The notes under the pieces: model-generated | Seen by the model: the letters and a program-made list of their open reading frames with translations, nothing else | The model's database searches: none | What the model was told of the DNA's origin: nothing | In this document: positions 57,336-64,000 of the stretch, one piece after another | Position numbering within the stretch: position 1 is the first letter of the stretch | Layout of the letters: every line of letters starts with the position of its first letter | Program-made: the position numbers and the translations under genes | From: Pseudomonas nabeulensis | GTDB taxonomy: Bacteria > Pseudomonadota > Gammaproteobacteria > Pseudomonadales > Pseudomonadaceae | Length of the DNA stretch: 64,000 nucleotides | Direction: 5' to 3' | Assembly: GCF_004682045.1 (NCBI RefSeq) | Contig: NZ_QUZT01000006.1 | Span: forward strand, 1-64,000

Positions 57336-58692
57336 ACGTCCCTTGAAGCAACTGCCCGGCAAACACTCGTTATTCTGGAAACTGGCGTGCCTGCTGATCG
57401 CCTTCTGTTTGCTGATGATCTGGCTCAGTTGGTCCTGGGGCCGGTACATGGAGGAACAGAACGCCTACCTCGACGATGAGGCGCGGGCCACCTTGAGCGG
57501 TTATGCGGTCAGCGCTGAGCAGGCCTGGAACCGAGGGGGCAGGGCGGGCGTTGATGCGTGGCTGCAAGGCATGCGTACTCGGGAAAACACTTGGGTCGGC
57601 GTGATCGGCAGTGACTTGCAATCGCTGAGCAGCACGCCGTTGACCGAAAAAGAAAGCCAGCGCCTGACCTTTCTACGCGGCCTGGATTGGCCGGTGAGCC
57701 GCCACGTGAAAGGCTTGCCATGGTTGAAGGTGCCCTTCGCCGTGAACCCGAACGCGGGCTCCCTGGTGATCGAGCTACCGCAGCGTTATTTGCCCGGGCG
57801 CTACCAGTTGTTCTGGCGCGTGGTGACCAATGGCGTGATCCCAGGCCTGTTTACCCTGTTGCTGTGCATTGGCCTGTATCGACTGTTGATCATGCCCCTC
57901 AATCAATTGCGTGAGCAGGCCAACGCGTGGCGCGCGGATCAATTGCATACGCGCCTGTCCCACGATGCCACCAGTCGTCAGGATGAGTTGGGCGAGCTGG
58001 GCCGGGCGTTTGATCATATGTCTGAACGTTTGCAGGGCACGGTGGTGTTGCAGCAACAACTGCTGCGGGATATGTCCCACGAATTGCGCACGCCGTTGAG
58101 TCGATTGCGGGTGGCCTGTGACAGTGAGCAGGACCTGACCCAACTGCGCGAACGCCTCAGCCGCGAGATCGACGCGATGCAGCGCCTGGTGGAAGACAGC
58201 CTGCAACTGGCCTGGCTCGACACCGAGCGCGCGCCGTTGCCCAAGGAAGACATTCAACTCCAGGCGCTGTGGGACATGCTGCGCGAGAACGCGTGTTTTG
58301 AAAGCGATTGGCCGGCGGCGCGCCTGCCGTGCCTGTTGGAAGCCGATTGCTGGGTGCGGGGCAACCTGAACACGCTGGCCCAGGCCTTGGAGAATATCCT
58401 GCGCAACGCCATCCGCCATTCACCGCCCGATGGCGTGGTGAGCCTGGACGGGCAGCGTGAGGGTGACTACTGGCACTTGTGGCTGGAAGATCAGGGCGGA
58501 GGCATTGCTGAGCAGGATCTGGAACGCATTTTCGCGCCGTTCACCCGCCTGGAGGGTTCACGCCCTGGCAATGGGGGCTTTGGCCTGGGCCTGAGCATTG
58601 CCCGCAATGCGGTGCAACGCCAGGACGGCAGCCTGTGGGCGGAAAATACCGGGCGGGGGTTGCGGGTACACCTGCGATTGCCAGCACGCTAA
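57322..58692 (+). CDS. Sensor histidine kinase (PirS-like)
   Basis: This 456-aa inner-membrane kinase has a transmembrane helix near residues 18-38, a periplasmic domain, a second helix near 170-190, HAMP, and the HisKA motif DMSHELRTPLSRL with H253. The ATPase domain has its N box (ENILRNAIRHSP) and G boxes (EDQGGGIAEQD, GFGLGLSIA). It forms a pair with the upstream regulator, overlapping it by 14 bases. The signal is unknown. Confidence 0.93.
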   Translation: MTTFERPLKQLPGKHSLFWKLACLLIAFCLLMIWLSWSWGRYMEEQNAYLDDEARATLSGYAVSAEQAWNRGGRAGVDAWLQGMRTRENTWVGVIGSDLQSLSSTPLTEKESQRLTFLRGLDWPVSRHVKGLPWLKVPFAVNPNAGSLVIELPQRYLPGRYQLFWRVVTNGVIPGLFTLLLCIGLYRLLIMPLNQLREQANAWRADQLHTRLSHDATSRQDELGELGRAFDHMSERLQGTVVLQQQLLRDMSHELRTPLSRLRVACDSEQDLTQLRERLSREIDAMQRLVEDSLQLAWLDTERAPLPKEDIQLQALWDMLRENACFESDWPAARLPCLLEADCWVRGNLNTLAQALENILRNAIRHSPPDGVVSLDGQREGDYWHLWLEDQGGGIAEQDLERIFAPFTRLEGSRPGNGGFGLGLSIARNAVQRQDGSLWAENTGRGLRVHLRLPAR

Positions 58693-58695
58693 CGT

Positions 58696-59211
58696 TCACC
58701 CGCGGCGCTGCTTACGCTTCTTCCACTGGTGTGCGACCCACCAGCGCCAGTAAGCCATGGTCAGGCAATAGGCCAGTGCGCCCAGTACCAGCCCCAGCAC
58801 CACTGAACCCAACAGGAAGGGCTGCCACAACGTACTCAGTTGGCCGCTGATCCACTCCCAGGTCAGGTCGTCGGGCAACCTGCGGGGTGGCACGTTCATC
58901 AGCCACGCGCCGGTGAGGTAGGTGCCGACGAATACAAACGGCATAGTGATCGGGTTGGTCAGCCACACGAGGCTGACGGCGATGGGCATATTGCCACGCA
59001 CCACAATCGCCAGGACGGCTGCCAATAGCATCTGCAGCGGGATCGGAATAAACGCCGCAAACAGGCCCACCGCCATCGCCCGTGCGACCGAGTGCCGGTT
59101 CAGGTGCCACAGGTTCGGGTCATGCAGCAACGTACCGAGAAACTGTAAGGACTTGTGTTCCCTGATACTGGTGGGGTCGGGCATGTACCGTTTGAATAAG
59201 CGCCGGGGCAT
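58696..59211 (-). CDS. DUF2062 membrane protein
   Basis: This 171-aa protein carries the DUF2062 signature: HLNRHSVARAMAVGLFAAFIPIPLQMLLAAVLAI and RGNMPIAVSLVWLTNPITMPF. Three to four hydrophobic segments are followed by a strongly basic C-terminus (HQWKKRKQRRG). Function is unknown. It converges with the PirS-like gene and is divergent from comEC, as in P. aeruginosa (PA2985). Confidence 0.9.
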   Translation of the reverse strand: MPRRLFKRYMPDPTSIREHKSLQFLGTLLHDPNLWHLNRHSVARAMAVGLFAAFIPIPLQMLLAAVLAIVVRGNMPIAVSLVWLTNPITMPFVFVGTYLTGAWLMNVPPRRLPDDLTWEWISGQLSTLWQPFLLGSVVLGLVLGALAYCLTMAYWRWWVAHQWKKRKQRRG

Positions 59212-59346
59212 AAGGGGTCCAGGTCAGTTCGAGGGGCAAGTATGCCCGCATTCTATAAACGGAAAATTCAGACTTTGTGACAAAACATCATAGGCCGTGC
59301 TGGGCATCCGGCTAAGACTGATTGGATCACTTGAAAGGGATGATTC

Positions 59347-61572
59347 ATGAAGACAGGGATGTTCGCGCTGGCGCTGGGCCTATTGGTGCTGCGTTGGTTG
59401 CCCGCGCTGCCGTCGACCGGCTGGCTTCTGGTCATGCTGGTGCTGGCGTTGATGCTGTTGCCGTTTCGCACCTATCCGTTGGCGTTTTTCCTGTTCGGGC
59501 TGAGTTGGGCCTGCATCAGTGCGCAATGGGCGCTGGATGACCGCTTGCAGCAAGCGCTCGACGGCCAGACGCGCTGGATCGAAGGTCGGGTCATTGGCTT
59601 GCCGCAACAGACGGGAGAGGGGGTGCGGTTTGAATTGGCCGACAGCCGCGCGCGAAATGCGCGGTTACCCAAGCGGATCCGGGTGTCTTGGCGCGGCGGG
59701 CCAGCGGTTCGCAGCGGTGAACGCTGGCGCTTGGCTGTCACGCTGAAGCGGCCATCCGGGCTACTGAATTTTCATGGGTTCGATCAAGAGGCCTGGTTGT
59801 TGGCCCAACGTATTGGGGCGACTGGTTCTGTCAAAGATGGTGAACGGCTGGCACCCGCACGCAATGCCTGGCGCGACGGGGTTCGCCAGCGCCTGCTGGC
59901 GGTGAATGCCCAAGGTCGCGAGGCCGGCCTGGCAGCATTGGTTATCGGCGACGGTTCCGGATTGAGCCGCGAAGATTGGCGGGTGTTGCAGGACACCGGC
60001 ACCGTTCATCTATTGGTGATTTCTGGCCAGCACATCGGCATGTTGGCGGGCCTTGTCTACGCCCTGATCGCCGGGCTGGCGCGGTATGGTTGCTGGCCCC
60101 GAGGCTGGCCGTGGTTGCCTTGGGCGTGCGGCCTGGCATTCACCGCTGCGTTGGGATACGGCCTGTTGGCGGGTTTCGGTGTGCCGGTACAGCGCGCCTG
60201 CGTGATGGTGGGGCTGGTGCTGCTGTGGCGCCTGCGTTTTCGCCATCTTGGGCTCTGGTGGCCCTTGTTGTTGGCGCTTAATGGGGTATTGCTCCTTGAA
60301 CCATTGGCCAGCCTGCAACCGGGATTCTGGCTGTCGTTCGCCGCGGTAGCGGTGCTGATCCTGGCATTTGGCGGACGGCTGGGGCCGTGGAGCGTGTGGC
60401 AGGTATGGACGCGGCCGCAGGGGTTGATCGCCATCGGTCTTTTTCCGTTGTTGCTGGTGTTGGGGCTGCCCATCAGCCTCAGTGCGCCGCTGGCCAATCT
60501 GGTGGCGGTGCCGTGGATCAGCCTGGTGGTATTGCCGCTGGCATTGTTGGGTACGGTCTTGTTGCCGCTGCCGTGGATCGGCGAGAGCCTGTTGTGGCTG
60601 GCAGGTGGTGCGCTGGACGGGTTGTTTAGGGGCTTGGCATGGCTTGCTGAGTATGTGCCTGCCTGGATTCCGTCCGAGGTGCCGTTGGGATTTTGGTTGA
60701 TAAGCCTGGCCGGTGCCGTGCTCCTGTTACTGCCTAAAGGCGTGCCATTTCGGGTGTTGGGCTGGCCGATGCTGTTGCTGGCCGTGTTCCCCCCGCGAGA
60801 GCCGGTGCCCGATGGTCAGGTCGACGTGGTGCAGTTGGATGTCGGGCAGGGCCAGTCGCTACTCCTACGCACCCGTCATCACACGTTGCTCTACGATGCC
60901 GGCCCGCGCTCTGGGACCTTTGATCTGGGGGAGCGGGTGGTGTTGCCGTCATTGCGCAAATTTGGTGTTGGGGCGTTGGAGGTGATGCTACTTAGCCACG
61001 CCGATGCGGATCATGCGGGTGGCGCTGCGGCAGTTGCCAATGGATTACCGGTCAAGCGCGTGGTTGGTGGGGAAACCGAGGGGTTACCGGCATTTCTGGG
61101 TGCAGAGCCTTGTGTGAGTGGCGAACGCTGGGTGTGGGACGGCGTGTCATTCGAGCTTTGGCAGTGGCCGGACGCCACCAATGGCAACGCAAAATCCTGC
61201 GTATTGCAGGTGCAGGCGAATGGCGAGCGTCTGCTGCTGACGGGCGACATCGACCGTGCCGCCGAACAAGCATTCCTCGCGTCTGCACTGGCGGTGCCGA
61301 CCGATTGGCTGCAAGCTCCGCACCATGGCAGTCGCAGTTCTTCCTCATGGCCTTTTCTAGAGCGGCTGGCACCCAAGTCGGTGCTGATTTCCCGTGGGCG
61401 TGGCAATGCGTTTGGCCATCCTCATCCACAGGTCACCGAGCGCTACCAGGCGTTGGGCAGCCAGGTGTACGACAGTGCCGAGCAGGGGGCGGTGCGTTTG
61501 CGACTGGGTGCCTTCGCACCGCCGGTGGTTGCGCGCGGTCAACGTCGGTTCTGGCGTGAGCGGTTACCTTAA
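59347..61572 (+). CDS. comEC: DNA uptake channel protein ComEC/Rec2
   Basis: This 741-aa polytopic membrane protein has an N-terminal DUF4131-like soluble part after two helices, a central competence domain with about eight helices (HLLVISGQHIGMLAGL and GYGLLAGFGVPVQRACVMVG are diagnostic), and a C-terminal metallo-beta-lactamase-like domain with HADADHAGG and APHHGSRSSSS. It transports single-stranded DNA during transformation. No other competence genes are in the window. AAGGGATG precedes the ATG. Confidence 0.95.
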   Translation: MKTGMFALALGLLVLRWLPALPSTGWLLVMLVLALMLLPFRTYPLAFFLFGLSWACISAQWALDDRLQQALDGQTRWIEGRVIGLPQQTGEGVRFELADSRARNARLPKRIRVSWRGGPAVRSGERWRLAVTLKRPSGLLNFHGFDQEAWLLAQRIGATGSVKDGERLAPARNAWRDGVRQRLLAVNAQGREAGLAALVIGDGSGLSREDWRVLQDTGTVHLLVISGQHIGMLAGLVYALIAGLARYGCWPRGWPWLPWACGLAFTAALGYGLLAGFGVPVQRACVMVGLVLLWRLRFRHLGLWWPLLLALNGVLLLEPLASLQPGFWLSFAAVAVLILAFGGRLGPWSVWQVWTRPQGLIAIGLFPLLLVLGLPISLSAPLANLVAVPWISLVVLPLALLGTVLLPLPWIGESLLWLAGGALDGLFRGLAWLAEYVPAWIPSEVPLGFWLISLAGAVLLLLPKGVPFRVLGWPMLLLAVFPPREPVPDGQVDVVQLDVGQGQSLLLRTRHHTLLYDAGPRSGTFDLGERVVLPSLRKFGVGALEVMLLSHADADHAGGAAAVANGLPVKRVVGGETEGLPAFLGAEPCVSGERWVWDGVSFELWQWPDATNGNAKSCVLQVQANGERLLLTGDIDRAAEQAFLASALAVPTDWLQAPHHGSRSSSSWPFLERLAPKSVLISRGRGNAFGHPHPQVTERYQALGSQVYDSAEQGAVRLRLGAFAPPVVARGQRRFWRERLP

Positions 61573-61670
61573 TCCGGCGTTACAAACGGCCGACATCGGT
61601 CCAGGGTCGACGAGCCCCGTCACCGAACCTATATGGTAAAGTGGCGCACTTTTTCGAGGGGACATTCACT

Positions 61671-62306
61671 GTGTGGGAATTGGTCAAATCCGGCGGCTGG
61701 ATGATGTTGCCGATCATCATGAGCTCTATCGCCGCACTGGGCATCGTTGCCGAACGCCTGTGGACCCTGCGCGCCAGCCGCGTCACCCCCGAGCATCTGC
61801 TGGGGCAGGTCTGGGGCTGGATCAAGAACAAGCAACTGGACAAAGAGAAACTCAAGGAACTGCGCGCCAACTCACCGCTGGGTGAAATCCTCGCCGCAGG
61901 CCTCGCCAACTCCAAGCATGGTCGCGAGATCATGAAAGAGTGCATCGAAGAGGCCGCTGCCCGGGTCATCCATGAGCTGGAGCGTTATATCAACGCCCTC
62001 GGCACCATCGCGGCCATGGCGCCATTGCTGGGCTTGCTCGGCACGGTGCTGGGCATGATCGATATTTTCAGCTCGTTCATGGGGTCGGGCATGACCACCA
62101 ATGCCGCCGTGCTGGCGGGTGGCATTTCCAAGGCCTTGATCACCACGGCGGCGGGCCTGATGGTCGGCATTCCTTCGGTGTTCTTCCACCGTTTCCTGCA
62201 ACGCCGCATCGATGAACTGGTGGTGGGCATGGAACAGGAAGCCATCAAACTGGTGGAAGTGGTGCAGGGCGACCGTGATGTGGACCTGGTTGGGGGCAAA
62301 GCGTGA
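61671..62306 (+). CDS. ExbB/TolQ-family proton channel subunit
   Basis: This 211-aa MotA/TolQ/ExbB-family protein has three membrane helices: WWMLPIIMSS-type N-terminal helix (SGGWMMLPIIMSSIAALGIV), then TIAAMAPLLGLLGTVLGMIDIFSSF and ISKALITTAAGLMVGIPSVFF. With the ExbD-like partner it uses the proton gradient to energise another envelope protein, which is not identified here. The start is GTG with GAGGGG upstream. It overlaps its partner by 4 bases. Confidence 0.9.
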   Translation: MWELVKSGGWMMLPIIMSSIAALGIVAERLWTLRASRVTPEHLLGQVWGWIKNKQLDKEKLKELRANSPLGEILAAGLANSKHGREIMKECIEEAAARVIHELERYINALGTIAAMAPLLGLLGTVLGMIDIFSSFMGSGMTTNAAVLAGGISKALITTAAGLMVGIPSVFFHRFLQRRIDELVVGMEQEAIKLVEVVQGDRDVDLVGGKA

Positions 62307-62731
62307 AATTTCGCCGCAAGCAACGGGAAAATGTCGATATCAACCTCGCGTCGCTGATCGACGTGGTGTTTATCCTGCTGCTGTTTTTTGTCGTCACCAC
62401 CACGTTCACTCGTCAGACTGAGCTTCGCGTCGACCTGCCAGAAGCGGTCAGTGGCTCGCCGGCCGAAGACCAGGAAGTCAAGCAACTGGACATCGCCATC
62501 AGTGCCGACGGGGTGTTTTCGGTGAATAACCAGTTGCTGGAGAAAAACGACCTGGCCAGCCTGATGGCTGCACTGGAGAAAGAATCCGGCGGTGATACCA
62601 AGATGCCGCTTTCGATCAGCGCGGATGGCAAGACCCAGCACCAAGCCGTGATCACCGCGATGGATGCTGCCGGCAAGCTGGGTTTCAGCCACTTGCGCAT
62701 GACCACCATCGAGGCGGCGAGCCAACCCTGA
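62303..62731 (+). CDS. ExbD/TolR-family protein
   Basis: This 142-aa partner has one N-terminal membrane helix ([22 protein letters not shown]) containing the conserved aspartate of SLIDVVF, which is protonated in the channel, then a periplasmic domain. The start is GTG, overlapping the upstream stop by 4 bases. Its stop overlaps the lpxK start by one base, so exbB-exbD-lpxK are translationally linked. This pairing next to lpxK recurs in many Pseudomonas. Confidence 0.92.
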   Translation: MKFRRKQRENVDINLASLIDVVFILLLFFVVTTTFTRQTELRVDLPEAVSGSPAEDQEVKQLDIAISADGVFSVNNQLLEKNDLASLMAALEKESGGDTKMPLSISADGKTQHQAVITAMDAAGKLGFSHLRMTTIEAASQP

Positions 62732-63741
62732 TGGCCATGTCCGATCGTTTGCTCAAGGCCTGGTACGAAGGCCATCCGGCGCTGACGCTGTTGCGGCCGC
62801 TGGAAGCGCTGTATCGGCGCGTGGTGCAGCGCAAGCGTGCGCGGTTTGTCGCGGGTGAGGGTGAGATCTACCAGTCACCGGTGCCGGTGGTGGTGGTAGG
62901 AAATATTACCGTCGGCGGCACTGGCAAGACGCCGTTGATCCTTTGGCTGATCGAGCATTGCCGTAACAGTGGATTGCGCGTAGGCGTGGTCAGCCGGGGC
63001 TACGGCGCCAAGCCACCGCAGTTGCCGTGGCGGGTTGAGGCCAGCGATAGCGCCGAGGTCGCCGGTGATGAGCCGTTATTGATCGTGCAGCGCTGCGGCG
63101 TGCCATTGATGATCGACCCCGACCGCAGCCGTGCGGTCAAGGCATTGCTGGCCAGCGAAACCCTGGACCTGATCCTGTCCGACGACGGCCTGCAACATTA
63201 CCGCCTGGCTCGTGACCTGGAATTGGTACTGATCGACGCCGCCCGTGGCCTGGGCAATCGCCGTTGCCTGCCGGCCGGGCCGTTGCGCGAACCCGTCGAG
63301 CGCCTGCAAAGCGTGGATGCGCTGCTGTACAACGGCGCGCAATCAGATCGTGACGATGGCTTTGCCTTTCACCTTCAGCCCAAGGCACTGGTCAACTTGC
63401 AGACCGCTGAGCGTCAGCCGATCGATCATTTCCAGGCAGGCCAGCAGGTGCATGCCGTCGCCGGTATCGGCAATCCGCAACGTTTCTTCAATACCCTGCA
63501 AACGCTACACTGGCATCCGATACCCCATGCTTTTGCCGACCACGCGCCCTACAGCGCCGAGGTCTTGACTTTTACGCCGTCATTGCCACTGGTCATGACC
63601 GAGAAAGACGCGGTGAAGTGCCGCGCCTTCGCCCAGCCCGACTGGTGGTACCTTGCGGTGGATGCAGTGCCGTCGCCGGCGTTCGTCGCCTGGTTCGACA
63701 CGCAACTGATGCGCCTGTTGCCCGCCCGACTCTTGCCTTAA
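62731..63741 (+). CDS. lpxK: Tetraacyldisaccharide 4'-kinase
   Basis: This 336-aa inner-membrane-associated kinase phosphorylates the 4' position of lipid A precursor, giving lipid IVA. The P-loop is GGTGKT at residues 62-67, following VVVVGNITV, and the conserved [17 protein letters not shown] motif is present. A second ATG two codons in (MSDRLLKAW) is an equally possible start. It follows the ExbD-like gene with a one-base overlap. Confidence 0.96.
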   Translation: MAMSDRLLKAWYEGHPALTLLRPLEALYRRVVQRKRARFVAGEGEIYQSPVPVVVVGNITVGGTGKTPLILWLIEHCRNSGLRVGVVSRGYGAKPPQLPWRVEASDSAEVAGDEPLLIVQRCGVPLMIDPDRSRAVKALLASETLDLILSDDGLQHYRLARDLELVLIDAARGLGNRRCLPAGPLREPVERLQSVDALLYNGAQSDRDDGFAFHLQPKALVNLQTAERQPIDHFQAGQQVHAVAGIGNPQRFFNTLQTLHWHPIPHAFADHAPYSAEVLTFTPSLPLVMTEKDAVKCRAFAQPDWWYLAVDAVPSPAFVAWFDTQLMRLLPARLLP

Positions 63742-63765
63742 AACGCTTATTTCCAGGAAACACTC

Positions 63766-63951
63766 ATGGACACCAAACTGCTCGACATCCTCGCTTGCCC
63801 GATCTGCAAAGGCCCGCTCAAGCTCAGCGCCGACAAAACCGAGCTGATCAGCAAAGGCGCTGGCCTGGCCTACCCGATCCGTGATGGCATCCCGGTGATG
63901 CTGGAGAGCGAAGCTCGCACCCTGACCGATGACGAGCGCCTGGATAAATGA
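63766..63951 (+). CDS. Trm112-family small protein (YcaR-like)
   Basis: This 61-aa protein begins [20 protein letters not shown], with a CxxC pair in an otherwise zinc-ribbon-like Trm112 fold. It lies between lpxK and kdsB, the same order as E. coli ycaR, and its stop overlaps the kdsB start (ATGA). The role is unknown; eukaryotic Trm112 is a methyltransferase partner. Confidence 0.93.
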   Translation: MDTKLLDILACPICKGPLKLSADKTELISKGAGLAYPIRDGIPVMLESEARTLTDDERLDK

Positions 63952-64000
63952 CCACTGCCTTTACCGTTGTCATTCCCTCCCGCTATGCCTCGACACGCTT
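63948..64000 (+). CDS. kdsB: 3-deoxy-manno-octulosonate cytidylyltransferase, start only
   Basis: The ATG overlaps the stop of the Trm112-like gene, and the first 17 residues ([17 protein letters not shown]) match the N-terminus of KdsB, including the nucleotide-binding SRYASTR. KdsB makes CMP-KDO for lipopolysaccharide. The gene continues beyond the window, so nothing else can be said. Confidence 0.9.
   Translation, partial: MTTAFTVVIPSRYASTR

Overview
The window is chromosomal DNA of a fluorescent Pseudomonas, most likely of the P. fluorescens subgroup. Three things point there. Protein sequences and gene order are typical of Pseudomonas: a 13-gene nuo operon with fused nuoCD, clpS-clpA-infA-bpt-aat, and ldhA beside gacS. 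The coding sequence is GC-rich. The intergenic gaps are studded with REP/REPIN repeats whose cores (TGTGGGAGGGGGCTTGC and GCGAGGGAGCTTGCTCCC) are hallmarks of that group. I see no prophage, insertion sequence, CRISPR array, tRNA or rRNA gene. Almost everything is core-genome housekeeping, and I found no convincing new multi-gene system; the most interesting signals are regulatory and lie between genes.

Layout. 162-15102 (minus): nuoA to nuoN, respiratory complex I, with a candidate promoter at 15193-15221 and a strong terminator at 113-138. 15759-18315 (minus): isocitrate lyase aceA with a long leader, then an orphan secretin-like periplasmic protein. 18535-23944 (minus): GNAT acetyltransferase, ribosomal oxygenase RoxA/YcfD, purB, hflD, mnmA and a NUDIX hydrolase. 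24153-28129: two unrelated isocitrate dehydrogenases, monomeric idh (minus) and dimeric icd (plus), divergently arranged. 28207-33322: cspD, then clpS-clpA, infA, bpt and aat, which together hold most of a bacterial N-degron pathway. 33820-41322 (plus): ftsK, lolA, rarA, crcB, serS, cysG. 41444-44880 (minus): glutathionyl-hydroquinone reductase, a TrpD2/YbiB-like protein and the tusDCBE sulfur relay. 45038-49380: CaiB-family protein, SprT-like metalloprotein, Yip1-family membrane protein, ttcA and a Tag-like glycosylase. 49490-52409: small redox and envelope genes. 52481-58692: D-lactate dehydrogenase, the global sensor kinase gacS, and a divergent OmpR-type two-component pair. 58696-64000: DUF2062 protein, comEC, an ExbB/ExbD pair, lpxK, a Trm112-like protein and the start of kdsB.

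How the genes work together. Several sit at the isocitrate branch point: aceA diverts isocitrate to the glyoxylate shunt, while idh and icd send it to 2-oxoglutarate and NADPH. Complex I reoxidises the NADH made by the TCA cycle. The candidate control regions of aceA and idh share an unexpected layout: a perfect inverted repeat, then exactly 6 bp, then TTGACG. The tus genes and mnmA belong to the same tRNA 2-thiouridine pathway, though they are not adjacent; ttcA is a separate tRNA thiolase.

Limits. Calls rest on reading sequences and remembered family motifs, with no database search. Start codons were set from Shine-Dalgarno spacing and known family N-termini. Several starts are GTG or TTG: ftsK, crcB, gacS, the ExbB- and ExbD-like genes, the WrbA-like gene and the DUF2069 gene.
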